The position numbers and the translations under genes are program-made. This document shows, piece after piece, positions 26,924-35,700 of a stretch of DNA of 64,000 bases; positions within the stretch are counted from its first letter, which is position 1, and every line of letters starts with the position of its first letter. The DNA is from Taishania pollutisoli (GTDB lineage: Bacteria; Bacteroidota; Bacteroidia; Flavobacteriales_D; Crocinitomicaceae): the NCBI RefSeq assembly GCF_014518315.1, contig NZ_JACVEL010000002.1, forward strand, positions 62,001-126,000, written 5' to 3'. The notes below the pieces were generated by a model. It searched no databases. It was not told where the DNA came from and saw only the letters and a list, made by a program, of their open reading frames with translations.

Positions 26924-27922
26924 TCAGTTCAATTTCTCAGTGAGAATACGCATCTCAATCACAGGAGAGATTTTTTCATAAAGAATATTGTAAACCGCCT
27001 CTACGATGGGCATTTCCACCTCAAATTTCTTTTTTATTTCCATCACACTTTTTACAGCATAATATCCTTCGGCAATCATGTCCATCTCCAATTGAGCGGA
27101 TTTCACCGAATATCCTTTCCCGATCATGAAGCCAAAGGTCCTGTTGCGGGAAAATTTAGAATAAGCGGTAACAAGTAAATCTCCCAGGTAAGCACTTGAC
27201 TTCACGTCGCGGTGAATCGGACTCACTTCGTCAATGAAATTTTCAATTTCCTGTATTGCACAGCTGATCAAAACGGCCTGGAAATTATCCCCGTAACCTA
27301 ATCCTGCGCAAATTCCTGAAGCGATGGAGTACACATTCTTTAAAACGGCTGAGAGTTCTGTTCCGAATAAATCATCAGAAGCTGTTGTTTTGATGTACCG
27401 GCATGACATGAATTCAGCCATTTCTTCTGCAATGACATCTTCCTGACAGGCAATGGTCAGGTAAGAAAGACGCTCCAGTGCAACTTCCTCAGCATGGCAG
27501 GGACCGCAAATGATTCCAATCTTACTGTAGGGAGTCCGGAAGGTTTTATGAATAAACCGTGCAGGTATGGCATGGTACTCAGGAACAATTCCTTTTACGG
27601 CTGAAAAGACAACTTTGTTTTCGAGCAATTCAACCGGGAAGTTCTCAAAGGTTTTCACCAGAAACGCTGAAGGAGTGGCAATGATGACAATATCAGCCGG
27701 TTCAATGATTTCTACCAGATTGGTACTGACATTGATCTTGTTCAGGTCAAATTCAACCGATTGCAGGTAGTTGGGATTGTGACGATACTTTAATATATGT
27801 CGAACGGCAGCATCGTTTCGCATCCACCAATTGACAGAAGAAACATTGTTGCACAATATTTTCACGATTGCAGTAGCCCAGCTACCTCCTCCGATTACAG
27901 CTATTTTTTTCTCCGAGTTCAT
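26924..27922 (-). CDS. gpsA: Glycerol-3-phosphate dehydrogenase [NAD(P)+]
   Basis: 332 residues from ATG 27922. NAD-binding AVIGGGSWATAIVKIL at the N-terminus, TPSAFLV, SAVKGI, GPCHAEEVA, the catalytic lysine in ELSAVLKNVYSIASGI, GYGDNFQAVLI and YLGDLLVTAYSKFSRNRTFG are present. It makes sn-glycerol 3-phosphate for phospholipid synthesis from dihydroxyacetone phosphate. The upstream TTG at 27937 overlaps the -7 element and is unlikely to be used. Confidence 0.95.
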   Translation of the reverse strand: MNSEKKIAVIGGGSWATAIVKILCNNVSSVNWWMRNDAAVRHILKYRHNPNYLQSVEFDLNKINVSTNLVEIIEPADIVIIATPSAFLVKTFENFPVELLENKVVFSAVKGIVPEYHAIPARFIHKTFRTPYSKIGIICGPCHAEEVALERLSYLTIACQEDVIAEEMAEFMSCRYIKTTASDDLFGTELSAVLKNVYSIASGICAGLGYGDNFQAVLISCAIQEIENFIDEVSPIHRDVKSSAYLGDLLVTAYSKFSRNRTFGFMIGKGYSVKSAQLEMDMIAEGYYAVKSVMEIKKKFEVEMPIVEAVYNILYEKISPVIEMRILTEKLN

Positions 27923-27934
27923 TACTAACAACCG

Positions 27935-27942
27935 CAAATGTA
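27935..27942 (-). promoter_or_regulatory. -7 element of gpsA
   Basis: On the minus strand TACATTTG matches TAnnTTTG, 12 bp before the ATG; a TTG occurs 21 bp further upstream. Confidence 0.6.
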
Positions 27943-28020
27943 TGGATTATTTTGAATTAACAGCAATGAGATATACAGGTTGTTGACAGAATTCATAGGG
28001 TTGAAGCGTAAATCGTAGAA

Positions 28021-28046
28021 TATCGCCATATCGTCAGATAGCGATA
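28021..28046 (-). repeat. 26-bp intergenic hairpin element, copy 7 (minus orientation)
   Basis: On the minus strand the left arm is TATCGCTATCT, the loop GACG and the right arm ATATGGCGATA. A further half-unit GGCGATATGG follows at 28048. Confidence 0.85.
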
Positions 28047-28243
28047 TGGCGATATGGTTTTATTGGGCGATTACTAAAAACTATTCCGGTTTTGATTTTA
28101 ATCGTTTAACCCACAGTAGATATCTTGCAACTGAACAGATTCCAGGTGCAATAAAATACCATTCAAAATAGGGGCAGGTAATCAAAAAAGATACGCGTTT
28201 ATCAAGTGGTTTTTACCTTTTTTTAACACCGATTTAACACGAA

Positions 28244-28261
28244 AAAATACCCGGGTATTTT
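28244..28261. promoter_or_regulatory. Perfect 18-bp palindrome in the -33 zone of the tetR promoter
   Basis: AAAATACCC followed by its exact complement. It covers the position expected for the -33 element; it may be an operator for a second regulator. Confidence 0.5.
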
Positions 28262-28271
28262 AAAGTTGATG

Positions 28272-28279
28272 TACTTTTG
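28272..28279 (+). promoter_or_regulatory. -7 element of the tetR-RND operon
   Basis: TACTTTTG matches TAnnTTTG, 30 bp before the ATG at 28310, directly adjacent to the operator-like palindrome. Confidence 0.6.
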
Positions 28280-28295
28280 TTGACACTATTGTCAA
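28280..28295. promoter_or_regulatory. Probable TetR operator
   Basis: TTGACACTATTGTCAA is a 16-bp inverted repeat with only one mismatched pair, at the transcription start of the tetR-RND operon. A further half-site GTGTCAA follows at 28301-28307. Confidence 0.7.
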
Positions 28296-28309
28296 ACGGA
28301 GTGTCAAAC

Positions 28310-28912
28310 ATGGAGTGCTTAACAGAAGAACATATCAAACAGCGTGCGAAAGTACTGTTTTTCACAACCGGAATACTTGATGCAAGTACACAGGAAATAG
28401 CAGATTTTGCAGGTGTTAACAGGACATTGGTCAATTATTATTTTCGTTCTAAAAAGAACCTTTTTAACATTGTATATACAGAAATAATCAGTGAAATGCG
28501 TGCTGGTTTCGCTGCTGTGTATGCTTCCGATGGTACGTTTCGGGAGAAAGTCGAAGCGTTGATTGATTATACAATTGAATTCAGGGAAACATATCCGTTC
28601 CTGGAAATTTTTAATATTCAGGAAACCAGCAAGCTGAATAATCAAATGGAGACATTGCTCCGCCCGACAGCGATCAAAGAAACCCATTTGTTTCTAAAGG
28701 AAATAGAAGAAGAAATGAAAAAAGGGACCATTCCGACGTACGAACCGGTGAATTTCCTGATCAACTTAATGTCACTCATCTCGTTCCCGATTGTCATGAA
28801 ACCGATATTCCGGGAAATATTCTGTATTTCAACGGAGGAACAATACCAAAAAATATACAACCAACGCAAAGAAATGGTGATGACCATTCTATTTAATAAT
28901 GTAAACCAATGA
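28310..28912 (+). CDS. TetR-family repressor of the RND efflux operon
   Basis: 200 residues from ATG 28310. The N-terminal HTH is STQEIADFAGVNRTLVNYYFRSKKNLFNIVY (about residues 22-52), followed by a ligand-binding helical domain. TTG 28277 and GTG 28301 are in frame upstream but lie at or before the likely transcription start. The last four bases overlap the ATG of the adaptor gene (ATGA), so the regulator is cotranscribed with the pump. It very probably represses its own promoter by way of the palindrome at 28280. Confidence 0.9.
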   Translation: MECLTEEHIKQRAKVLFFTTGILDASTQEIADFAGVNRTLVNYYFRSKKNLFNIVYTEIISEMRAGFAAVYASDGTFREKVEALIDYTIEFRETYPFLEIFNIQETSKLNNQMETLLRPTAIKETHLFLKEIEEEMKKGTIPTYEPVNFLINLMSLISFPIVMKPIFREIFCISTEEQYQKIYNQRKEMVMTILFNNVNQ

Positions 28913-30072
28913 GAAAAAACAATTCAACAATGATACGTTTATTTATAACTGCTACAGTGATCGGATTGGTCGCGTCATGCGGAGGGAAACAAGAAGAAGC
29001 ACCTCAAAAAATGATCGGAACATATAAAGTTGTAAACCTGGAAAAAACAAATACAACTTTATTAGCTGAATACCCGGCATCACTCGAAGGAATAATGGAC
29101 ATCGATATTCGACCGAAAATTGACGGGTACATCGAACAGATTCTGGTAGACGAAGGGCAGGAAGTGAAAAAAGGACAAGTGCTGTTTAGAATCAGCAACC
29201 CGCAATTTTCACAAGATATGCAAAGTTTGGCAGCTTCTGTTGCAGCAGCAGAATCCGCAGTTGCTACTGCTGAATTACAAGTAACAAAAACAAAACCATT
29301 GGTTGACCAGGGCATTATCAGTGCGTTTGAACTGAAAAATGTGGAATTGGCATTGCAGGCACGAAAGGCAGAACTACAACGGGCAAAAGCACAGTATTCC
29401 AATGGAGTGACAAACGTCGGATATACGACGATAAAAAGTCCTGTAAACGGAATGGTAGGAACAATCCCTTACCGGATCGGAAGTTATGTAAACAGTGCAA
29501 CTGCGCAACCTCTAACACGTGTTTCAGATATCAGTACTATTTACGCCTATTTCTCCATCAGTGAAAAACAACAGTTGGATATTGTTGCGGAAATCGAGGG
29601 GAAAACCTTCCAGGAGAAAATTGCAAAAATTCCGGAAGTAAATATGGTCCTGTCGAATGGTAATTTATACAACCATCCGGGAAAAATTCAAACATTCAGC
29701 GGACAGGTAAACACACAAACGGGAGCATTTAATGTACGTGCGAGTTTTCCCAATGCGGAAAAATTACTGCGTTCCGGAAACAGTGCTACTATTCAGATCC
29801 CCACATACCTGGAGCATGTGATTATCATCCCTCAAAAAGCGACGGTAGAGTTGCAGGATAAGCGAATGGCGTACATTTTAGATGGTGATAAAGTAAAAGC
29901 AGTACCGGTGAAAGTGAGAGCCGTTCCCGGAGGTAAATTCTTTGTAGTAGATGAAGGATTAACTGAAAAAGACCAGTTGGTGATTGAAGGAATTGGAATT
30001 TTGACAGAAGGAACAGTAATCAAACCTGACTTCGTTAAAATTGCCGATGTATTAAAAGAAGAAAGCAAGTAA
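28909..30072 (+). CDS. RND efflux periplasmic adaptor (membrane fusion) lipoprotein
   Basis: 387 residues with a lipoprotein signal (IGLVASCGGK), a lipoyl/barrel-sandwich domain (DIDIRPKIDGYIEQILVDEGQEVKKGQVLF), alpha-helical hairpin (about 105-165), then beta-barrel and membrane-proximal domains (YTTIKSPVNGMVGTIPYRIG, VIIIPQKATVEL). It bridges the inner-membrane pump and the outer-membrane channel, like AcrA. ATG overlaps the tetR stop by 4 bp. Confidence 0.93.
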   Translation: MRKNNSTMIRLFITATVIGLVASCGGKQEEAPQKMIGTYKVVNLEKTNTTLLAEYPASLEGIMDIDIRPKIDGYIEQILVDEGQEVKKGQVLFRISNPQFSQDMQSLAASVAAAESAVATAELQVTKTKPLVDQGIISAFELKNVELALQARKAELQRAKAQYSNGVTNVGYTTIKSPVNGMVGTIPYRIGSYVNSATAQPLTRVSDISTIYAYFSISEKQQLDIVAEIEGKTFQEKIAKIPEVNMVLSNGNLYNHPGKIQTFSGQVNTQTGAFNVRASFPNAEKLLRSGNSATIQIPTYLEHVIIIPQKATVELQDKRMAYILDGDKVKAVPVKVRAVPGGKFFVVDEGLTEKDQLVIEGIGILTEGTVIKPDFVKIADVLKEESK

Positions 30073-30132
30073 CACCTAACTTCAATTGTCAGGTACTTGT
30101 TTTCAGGCTGTCTGACACCTAAAAAAAAGAAT

Positions 30133-33100
30133 ATGTTTGATAAATTTATCGATAGACCGGTATTATCTACCGTGATTTCCGTAATCATTGTGATTCTGGG
30201 AATTTTGGGACTCATTTCACTCCCTGTTTCACAATATCCTGAGATTGCCCCGCCAACAGTAACGGTAAGCACAAGTTACCAGGGAGCGAGTGCCGAAGTG
30301 GTGATGAACTCTGTGGTGATTCCACTGGAAGAACAAATCAACGGAGTAGAGGACATGACGTATATGACATCAACCTCCAGCAACGACGGATCCGCTTCAA
30401 TCAGTATCTATTTTAAGTTGGGGACGAATCCGGACCTGGCAGCGGTAAACGTACAAAACCGGGTTTCCAGAGCGACTCCTTTGCTTCCGCAGGAAGTAAC
30501 ACGGGCAGGGGTGACAACAGCCAAACGGCAGAGTGACAATATCCTGATCTTCTCGCTTTACAGTGAGACACCGTCATACGATATGACATTCCTGCAGAAC
30601 TATGCCAATATCAACATTCTTCCGAAAATTAAGCGTGTGAACGGAGTAGGTGAAGCAATGGTATTCGGACAGAAAGATTATGCGATGCGTATCTGGTTGA
30701 AGCCGGATATCATGGCAAGTTACGGATTGGTTCCTTCTGATGTCATGGCACTGCTGTCGGAACAAAACATTGAAGCGGCGCCCGGACAGTTTGGAGAAAG
30801 CGGAGACCAATCGTTTCAGTACACCTTGAAATACAAAGGACGTTTACAGAGCGTAGAGGAATTTGAAGAGATCGTTATTCGTTCAACAGAAAACGGAGAA
30901 GTATTGACCCTTGGGGAAGTTGCCAGAATTGAATTGGGTGCGCTCAGCTATGCGGGAGGTTCAACAACCAATGGAAACCAATCCGTGGGAGTTGCCATCG
31001 CACAAACCGCAGGATCGAATGCGCAGGAGGTAATTGATGGCTCAATCAAAGTACTGGATGAAGCATCTAAAAATTTCCCGGCTGGAATTCATTACACAAC
31101 ATTGGTGAATGCCAATGACTTCCTGGATGAATCCATTTCAAAGGTCCTTAGCACGCTGGTGGAAGCATTTATTCTCGTATTTATAGTCGTATTTGTTTTC
31201 CTGCAAGATTGGCGCTCGACGTTGATTCCCGCGATTTCTGTTCCGGTAGCGATCATCGGGACCTTCTTTTTCCTGAGTTTGTTCGGATTTACCATCAACA
31301 TGTTGACGTTGTTTGCATTGGTGTTAGCGGTAGGTATTGTTGTGGATGACGCGATTGTCGTCGTGGAGGCCGTCCATGCCAAGATGGAACAGGGAGAGCA
31401 CAATCCGAAAAAAGCAACGCATCAGGCAATGGGAGAAATCAGCGGAGCGATCATTTCCATTACCCTGGTAATGTCGGCAGTATTTATCCCGGTTGCATTT
31501 ATCAGCGGTTCCGCAGGTGTGTTTTACAAACAATTTGGTATTACGCTCGCCGTTTCCATTCTTATTTCTGCGGTTAACGCATTGACACTTTCTCCGGCTT
31601 TATGTGCAATATTACTCAAACCGCATGCACATGACGAGAAAGGAAAAAAGAAAGGTTTGCTGAAGCGTTTTTACGGAGCATTCAATACGGCATTTGATGC
31701 GACAACTGCAAAGTACAAGAAATCCGTTGAATTCTTTGTAAAACGAAAAACAGTCGCCTTCGCGGGTGTTGCATTATTTGTGGGATTGTTTATCCTGCTG
31801 ATGAACTCCCGACCAAAAGCATTTGTACCGAATGAAGATACAGGAGGGATTATGTCCGATATTTCATTGCCTCCGGGAACATCCGTTGAACGGACGGAAG
31901 AAGTATTGATGCAGGTAGAAAATGCAGTAAAAGACATTCCGGAAATCAATAAAATTCTGCGGATCTCCGGACGAAGTTTGATCAGTGGAGCCGGAAGTAA
32001 CTACGGGATGATCATTATCAAGTTGCATCCGTGGGCGATGCGGAAAGGAGAAGGTCAGGACGTTACCGCTATTACGCAACAACTCTTTCAGCGGATTGCT
32101 CCGATCAAAGATGCGAAAGTGATCTTTTTTGCCCGTCCGACAATTATGGGGTTTGGTTTCAGCAGTGGATTTGAATTTCAGTTGCAGGATCAGATGGGGG
32201 GGACCATTGAGAATCTGAATACGGTGAAAGATCAGTTCCTTGGAGCGTTGAATGCACGACCGGAAATACAGCATGCTACAACTTCCTTCTCACCGAACTA
32301 TCCGCAATACAGGATCAACTTGAATGTTCCTGCAATTAAACGGGCTGGGTTGACCGTATCGGATGTTCTTGGAACCATGCAAGGGTATTACGGAGGGGTG
32401 TATGCCTCTAACTTTAATAAATTCGGGAAGCAATACCGGGTCATGTATCAGGCAGAAGCTGAATTTAGAACAGATGCCGAATCACTGAATAAAATCATGG
32501 TGCGAAACAGCAAGGGAGAAATGGCGCCGATTTCCCAGTTTATTGAGTTGGAAAAAGTCTTCGGACCGCAGATTATTAGTCGTTTTAACTTGTTTACATC
32601 GGTCAATGTGCAAGGAGCTCCGGCTCCGGGATACAGTACCGGTGATGCCATTAATGCCATTGAGGAAGTAGCGGAAAAAACACTACCTGTCGGTTACGGA
32701 TACGAATATTCGGGAATGACACGGGAAGAAATCAGTGCCGGTGGTCAGACGATCTATATCTTTATATTGTGTCTGGTCTTTGTGTACTTCCTGCTCGCAG
32801 CGCAGTATGAAAGTTACATGCTGCCGTTTGCGGTATTGCTGTCACTTCCGATTGGTTTGGCAGGGGCGTTTATCTTCGCCTGGTTTTTTGATGTAAGCAA
32901 CAACATCTATTTGCAGATTACACTCATCATGCTCATCGGTTTGCTGGCCAAGAACGCTATTTTGATTGTTGAGTTTGCAGCAGATGCGAGGAGAAAAGGA
33001 GCAAGTATTCCACAGGCTGCTGTTCAGGGAGCAGTTGCCCGTCTGCGACCGATTCTGATGACATCTTTCGCATTTATCTTAGGGTTATTGCCGCTGATGT

Positions 33101-33273
33101 TGGCAAAAGGTGCCGGTGCGGTTGGTAACAATGCAATCGGTACAGGTGCAATCGGGGGAATGTTGATCGGTACCATCTTCGGAGTATTGATTATTCCGGC
33201 ATTGTTTGTTGTATTTCAAAAATTACAGGAGAAAGTAAGTTCTAAAACAATTGAAGAAAAAGAATCACATTAA
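30133..33273 (+). CDS. RND efflux inner-membrane transporter (HAE1 family)
   Basis: 1046 residues, the full size of AcrB-like pumps with 12 membrane segments and two large periplasmic loops. Family features include FIDRPVLSTVISVIIVILG at the first helix, AVGIVVDDAIVVVEAV in TM4 with the two proton-relay aspartates, and GLLAKNAILIVEFA in TM10 with the lysine. It uses the proton gradient to export drugs or other hydrophobic molecules. The TTG at 30097 is too early; the ATG at 30133 matches the start of the family. Confidence 0.95.
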   Translation: MFDKFIDRPVLSTVISVIIVILGILGLISLPVSQYPEIAPPTVTVSTSYQGASAEVVMNSVVIPLEEQINGVEDMTYMTSTSSNDGSASISIYFKLGTNPDLAAVNVQNRVSRATPLLPQEVTRAGVTTAKRQSDNILIFSLYSETPSYDMTFLQNYANINILPKIKRVNGVGEAMVFGQKDYAMRIWLKPDIMASYGLVPSDVMALLSEQNIEAAPGQFGESGDQSFQYTLKYKGRLQSVEEFEEIVIRSTENGEVLTLGEVARIELGALSYAGGSTTNGNQSVGVAIAQTAGSNAQEVIDGSIKVLDEASKNFPAGIHYTTLVNANDFLDESISKVLSTLVEAFILVFIVVFVFLQDWRSTLIPAISVPVAIIGTFFFLSLFGFTINMLTLFALVLAVGIVVDDAIVVVEAVHAKMEQGEHNPKKATHQAMGEISGAIISITLVMSAVFIPVAFISGSAGVFYKQFGITLAVSILISAVNALTLSPALCAILLKPHAHDEKGKKKGLLKRFYGAFNTAFDATTAKYKKSVEFFVKRKTVAFAGVALFVGLFILLMNSRPKAFVPNEDTGGIMSDISLPPGTSVERTEEVLMQVENAVKDIPEINKILRISGRSLISGAGSNYGMIIIKLHPWAMRKGEGQDVTAITQQLFQRIAPIKDAKVIFFARPTIMGFGFSSGFEFQLQDQMGGTIENLNTVKDQFLGALNARPEIQHATTSFSPNYPQYRINLNVPAIKRAGLTVSDVLGTMQGYYGGVYASNFNKFGKQYRVMYQAEAEFRTDAESLNKIMVRNSKGEMAPISQFIELEKVFGPQIISRFNLFTSVNVQGAPAPGYSTGDAINAIEEVAEKTLPVGYGYEYSGMTREEISAGGQTIYIFILCLVFVYFLLAAQYESYMLPFAVLLSLPIGLAGAFIFAWFFDVSNNIYLQITLIMLIGLLAKNAILIVEFAADARRKGASIPQAAVQGAVARLRPILMTSFAFILGLLPLMLAKGAGAVGNNAIGTGAIGGMLIGTIFGVLIIPALFVVFQKLQEKVSSKTIEEKESH

Positions 33274-33282
33274 GTCAAAAAC

Positions 33283-34704
33283 ATGAAAACATCATTTTTC
33301 AAATACATATTTGCCTCCGTCTTTGTAATTGCATTGGCAGGATGTGGTTTGGTGACGAAGAAATACGAAGAAGTCACCTTAACCGAAAGCCAGCAGAAAG
33401 AACTCTATCGGGATTACCAGTCCGAAGATTCTACGAACATTGCGGATATTCCATGGCAGGATTTTTTCACGGATGAACACCTGAAAACGTTGATCAGTGA
33501 AGGATTAGAGAAAAACTATGACCTGCAAAATGCTATTTTGCAGATTTCCACTGCTGAAAATACACTGAGACAAAGTAAACAGGCATTCTTACCAAGCCTG
33601 GATTTTACTCCCTCGGTGACGTACAATAAAACATCCCAAAATTCATTGAACTTGCCGTCGAATATCAACATCAACCTGCAGACGACAACTGTTTCACTGG
33701 GGTTTTCAACAAACTGGGAAATTGAGATCTGGGGGAAATTATCTGCTTCCAAAAGAAGCGCGCAGGCAGCATGGATGCGATCTGTTGCGTCCCAAAATGC
33801 GGTTAGAACTTCCTTGGTTGCAACAATTGCAGATGCCTATTATACATTGTTGTCGCTGGACAAACAGTTGGAGATCACTGAAGAAACAATTGCCATTCGT
33901 GAAAAAACGGTAGTAGCAATGAAGGCACTCATGGAAGCGGGAAGCGTAACGGGAGCGGATGTGGTACAGGCGGAGTCAAATTTATATGCTGCTCAGGTTA
34001 GTGTTCCGGAGTTGAAACGTTCCATTCGCGAATTGGAAAATACCTTGTGTGTTCTGACTGTAAGACCATTGCAGTCCATTCAACGGGGAACGTTTGATGA
34101 GCAGCAAATGACCATTGATCTGAAGTCCGGTGTTCCAACGCAATTGTTGGCAAACCGCCCGGATGTTCAGGCGGCTGAATTGTCTTTTCGTCAGGCCTTC
34201 GAGTTGACAAATGTTGCGAAAGCTTCGTTTTATCCGACGCTGCGATTGTCTGCCGGTAGTGGAGGAATCAGTGCGTTGACAACCCGTACATTGTTGGATC
34301 CGTCCAGTATATTTGTGAACCTGGTTGGTGGATTAACACAACCGATTTTTCAGCGCGGACAATTGAAAACAAATTATAGAAATGCAAAAAACACCCAGTT
34401 ACAAGCCTGGAATTCATTTGAGCAGACATTGTTGACAGCAGGACAGGAAGTAACGGATGCATTGTATTCCTACGATATGGCGAAAGAAAAACAAGCCATT
34501 CGGGAAAAACAGGTAGATGCATTAGAGAAAGCAGTGAGTTTCCGCATGCAGTTACTGGAGTACAGCAGCAATACAAACTATACCGACGTACTGACTTCCG
34601 AACAAAGTTTAATTACAGCACAACTGGCAGGAGTAGCGGATAAATTGCAAGAATACAAGGCTGTTATCTCATTGTATCGTTCCTTAGGTGGCGGTTGGAA
34701 ATAA
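33283..34704 (+). CDS. Outer-membrane efflux channel lipoprotein (TolC/NodT family)
   Basis: 473 residues with a lipoprotein signal (VIALAGCGL). Two repeated helical halves of an outer membrane factor are visible: IPWQDFFTDEHLKTLISEGL, TNWEIEIWGKLSASKRSAQA, LLANRPDVQAAELSFRQAF and LTQPIFQRGQLKTNYRNAK. It forms the trimeric outer-membrane tunnel of the pump. It starts 9 bp after the transporter and ends the operon before a strong terminator. Confidence 0.94.
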   Translation: MKTSFFKYIFASVFVIALAGCGLVTKKYEEVTLTESQQKELYRDYQSEDSTNIADIPWQDFFTDEHLKTLISEGLEKNYDLQNAILQISTAENTLRQSKQAFLPSLDFTPSVTYNKTSQNSLNLPSNININLQTTTVSLGFSTNWEIEIWGKLSASKRSAQAAWMRSVASQNAVRTSLVATIADAYYTLLSLDKQLEITEETIAIREKTVVAMKALMEAGSVTGADVVQAESNLYAAQVSVPELKRSIRELENTLCVLTVRPLQSIQRGTFDEQQMTIDLKSGVPTQLLANRPDVQAAELSFRQAFELTNVAKASFYPTLRLSAGSGGISALTTRTLLDPSSIFVNLVGGLTQPIFQRGQLKTNYRNAKNTQLQAWNSFEQTLLTAGQEVTDALYSYDMAKEKQAIREKQVDALEKAVSFRMQLLEYSSNTNYTDVLTSEQSLITAQLAGVADKLQEYKAVISLYRSLGGGWK

Positions 34705-34741
34705 TCTTCCATTTTACATCAATCGAAAATAAACAACCCCG

Positions 34742-34772
34742 AAAGCGTCGTAATCAGTACGACGCTTTTTTT
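34742..34772 (+). terminator. Terminator of the RND operon
   Basis: A perfect 11-bp stem AAAGCGTCGTA with a 5-nt loop followed by a run of T. Immediately next comes a -7-like TATCTTTG at 34772-34779. Confidence 0.88.
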
Positions 34773-34779
34773 ATCTTTG
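34772..34779 (+). promoter_or_regulatory. -7-like element upstream of the small 63-residue gene
   Basis: TATCTTTG directly after the terminator, 83 bp before the ATG at 34863. Confidence 0.4.
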
Positions 34780-34862
34780 AGTAATCAGAGAGGAAGTCAG
34801 GAAAAAAATTGATTTTTATTCAAGCGATCATCAGTTTTATTATTTGTGACAAAGAATCAGCA

Positions 34863-35054
34863 ATGGAGACGGATTCGTCCATTGAATTTGAGTTGAATGT
34901 AATCCCTGGTTTTTATAAATTTAGGATTTATGGTTTTGATCGTGCAATTGATGATGATGGCAATGACTACTATCGAATTGAAATCTGGAGTGACAGAAAT
35001 ACCGAAAGAAAGGTGCTTAAACAGATCCGCATTCAGCACTTTGACATTAAATAG
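34863..35054 (+). CDS. Small acidic protein of unknown function
   Basis: 63 residues from ATG 34863. It looks like a single beta-rich domain (FELNVIPGFYKFRIYGFDRAID, DYYRIEIWSDRN, VLKQIRIQHF). It has no signal peptide. The earlier in-frame TTG at 34809 would add a hydrophobic stretch and is less likely. Not recognised. Its stop lies 13 bp before the next gene, which has its own -7 element inside this gap. Confidence 0.5.
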   Translation: METDSSIEFELNVIPGFYKFRIYGFDRAIDDDGNDYYRIEIWSDRNTERKVLKQIRIQHFDIK

Positions 35055-35055
35055 T

Positions 35056-35063
35056 TATTTTTG
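35056..35063 (+). promoter_or_regulatory. -7 element of the 35068 gene
   Basis: TATTTTTG matches TAnnTTTG and ends 4 bp before the ATG, implying a leaderless or nearly leaderless mRNA if used. Confidence 0.4.
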
Positions 35064-35067
35064 CTTA

Positions 35068-35601
35068 ATGAATATACTTGACAGACCAGTCCCGCGCCAT
35101 TTTGACCATGGATGGAATTTTCCCCTGAGAATCCGTATTATCGGGTTTGTTTTTCTTCTTTTCGCACTGCTTCAACTGCTGATGGGAATGTACTTTATCG
35201 GGGGAGCGATGCTGTTCCTTGCGCTATTTATCTCCTTTTCTTTTTCCGGAGTGAAGATTGATGTCGATAATCAACAAATAAGTGAATACATAGCTTATCT
35301 GGGGTTTATAAGAATTTCCAAAAAATATTCCTATCTGAAACTACATTATATAACAGTGATTCCGAAGCGTGTTTCAACCGCTGTATCGGCTAATATGGTT
35401 CAACAAACGGTTGATACTAACTACAAATTTTCGGTCTGCCTTTTCACTGAGTCATTCAGAGTGAAAAAAACAATTGTAGACTTTGAAACGAAATCAGAAG
35501 CGACAGAGATTACAACACAACTGGCTCATCTGTTAAAAATGAATTATTTTGAATATGACCCGCAGGTAGTGCGTGAAAAATTGACAGGAAGATCCGTATA
35601 G
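35068..35601 (+). CDS. Small membrane protein of unknown function
   Basis: 177 residues. A short cytosolic start (HFDHGWNFPLRIR) is followed by two closely spaced hydrophobic segments (about 23-42 and 43-60) and a soluble domain of about 115 residues with beta-strand character (SGVKIDVDNQQISEYIAYLGFIR, FSVCLFTESFRVKKTIVDFE). This layout resembles PH-like membrane proteins, but I cannot assign a family. It lies 99 bp before cyoE. Confidence 0.65.
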   Translation: MNILDRPVPRHFDHGWNFPLRIRIIGFVFLLFALLQLLMGMYFIGGAMLFLALFISFSFSGVKIDVDNQQISEYIAYLGFIRISKKYSYLKLHYITVIPKRVSTAVSANMVQQTVDTNYKFSVCLFTESFRVKKTIVDFETKSEATEITTQLAHLLKMNYFEYDPQVVREKLTGRSV

Positions 35602-35665
35602 TTCATCCGTGCGATTTTCCCCTCTTTTAATCTTCTCAATCTTCACCATCTTCCTAATTATTTTG

Positions 35666-35673
35666 TATTTTTG
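35666..35673 (+). promoter_or_regulatory. -7 element of the cyoE-cox operon
   Basis: TATTTTTG matches TAnnTTTG, 27 bp before the ATG at 35701. Confidence 0.55.
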
Positions 35674-35700
35674 CCCCGAATTTTGAAACACCTCTCCGGT

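Larger units (their letters stand above)
27923..28309. other. Divergent intergenic region between gpsA and tetR
   Basis: 387 bp. It contains the gpsA promoter, hairpin copy 7 (28021-28046), an 18-bp palindrome (28244-28261), the tetR -7 element (28272-28279) and an operator-like palindrome (28280-28295). Between 28060 and 28240 I see nothing I can name. Confidence 0.7.

Noticed and set aside
9511-28046. Hairpin copies as a CRISPR array
   Set aside because: The copies are separated by kilobases with genes between, without regular spacers or cas genes.
34930-35067. Upstream extension of the 35068 membrane protein
   Set aside because: It overlaps the 63-residue gene in another frame and lies before the -7 element at 35056.
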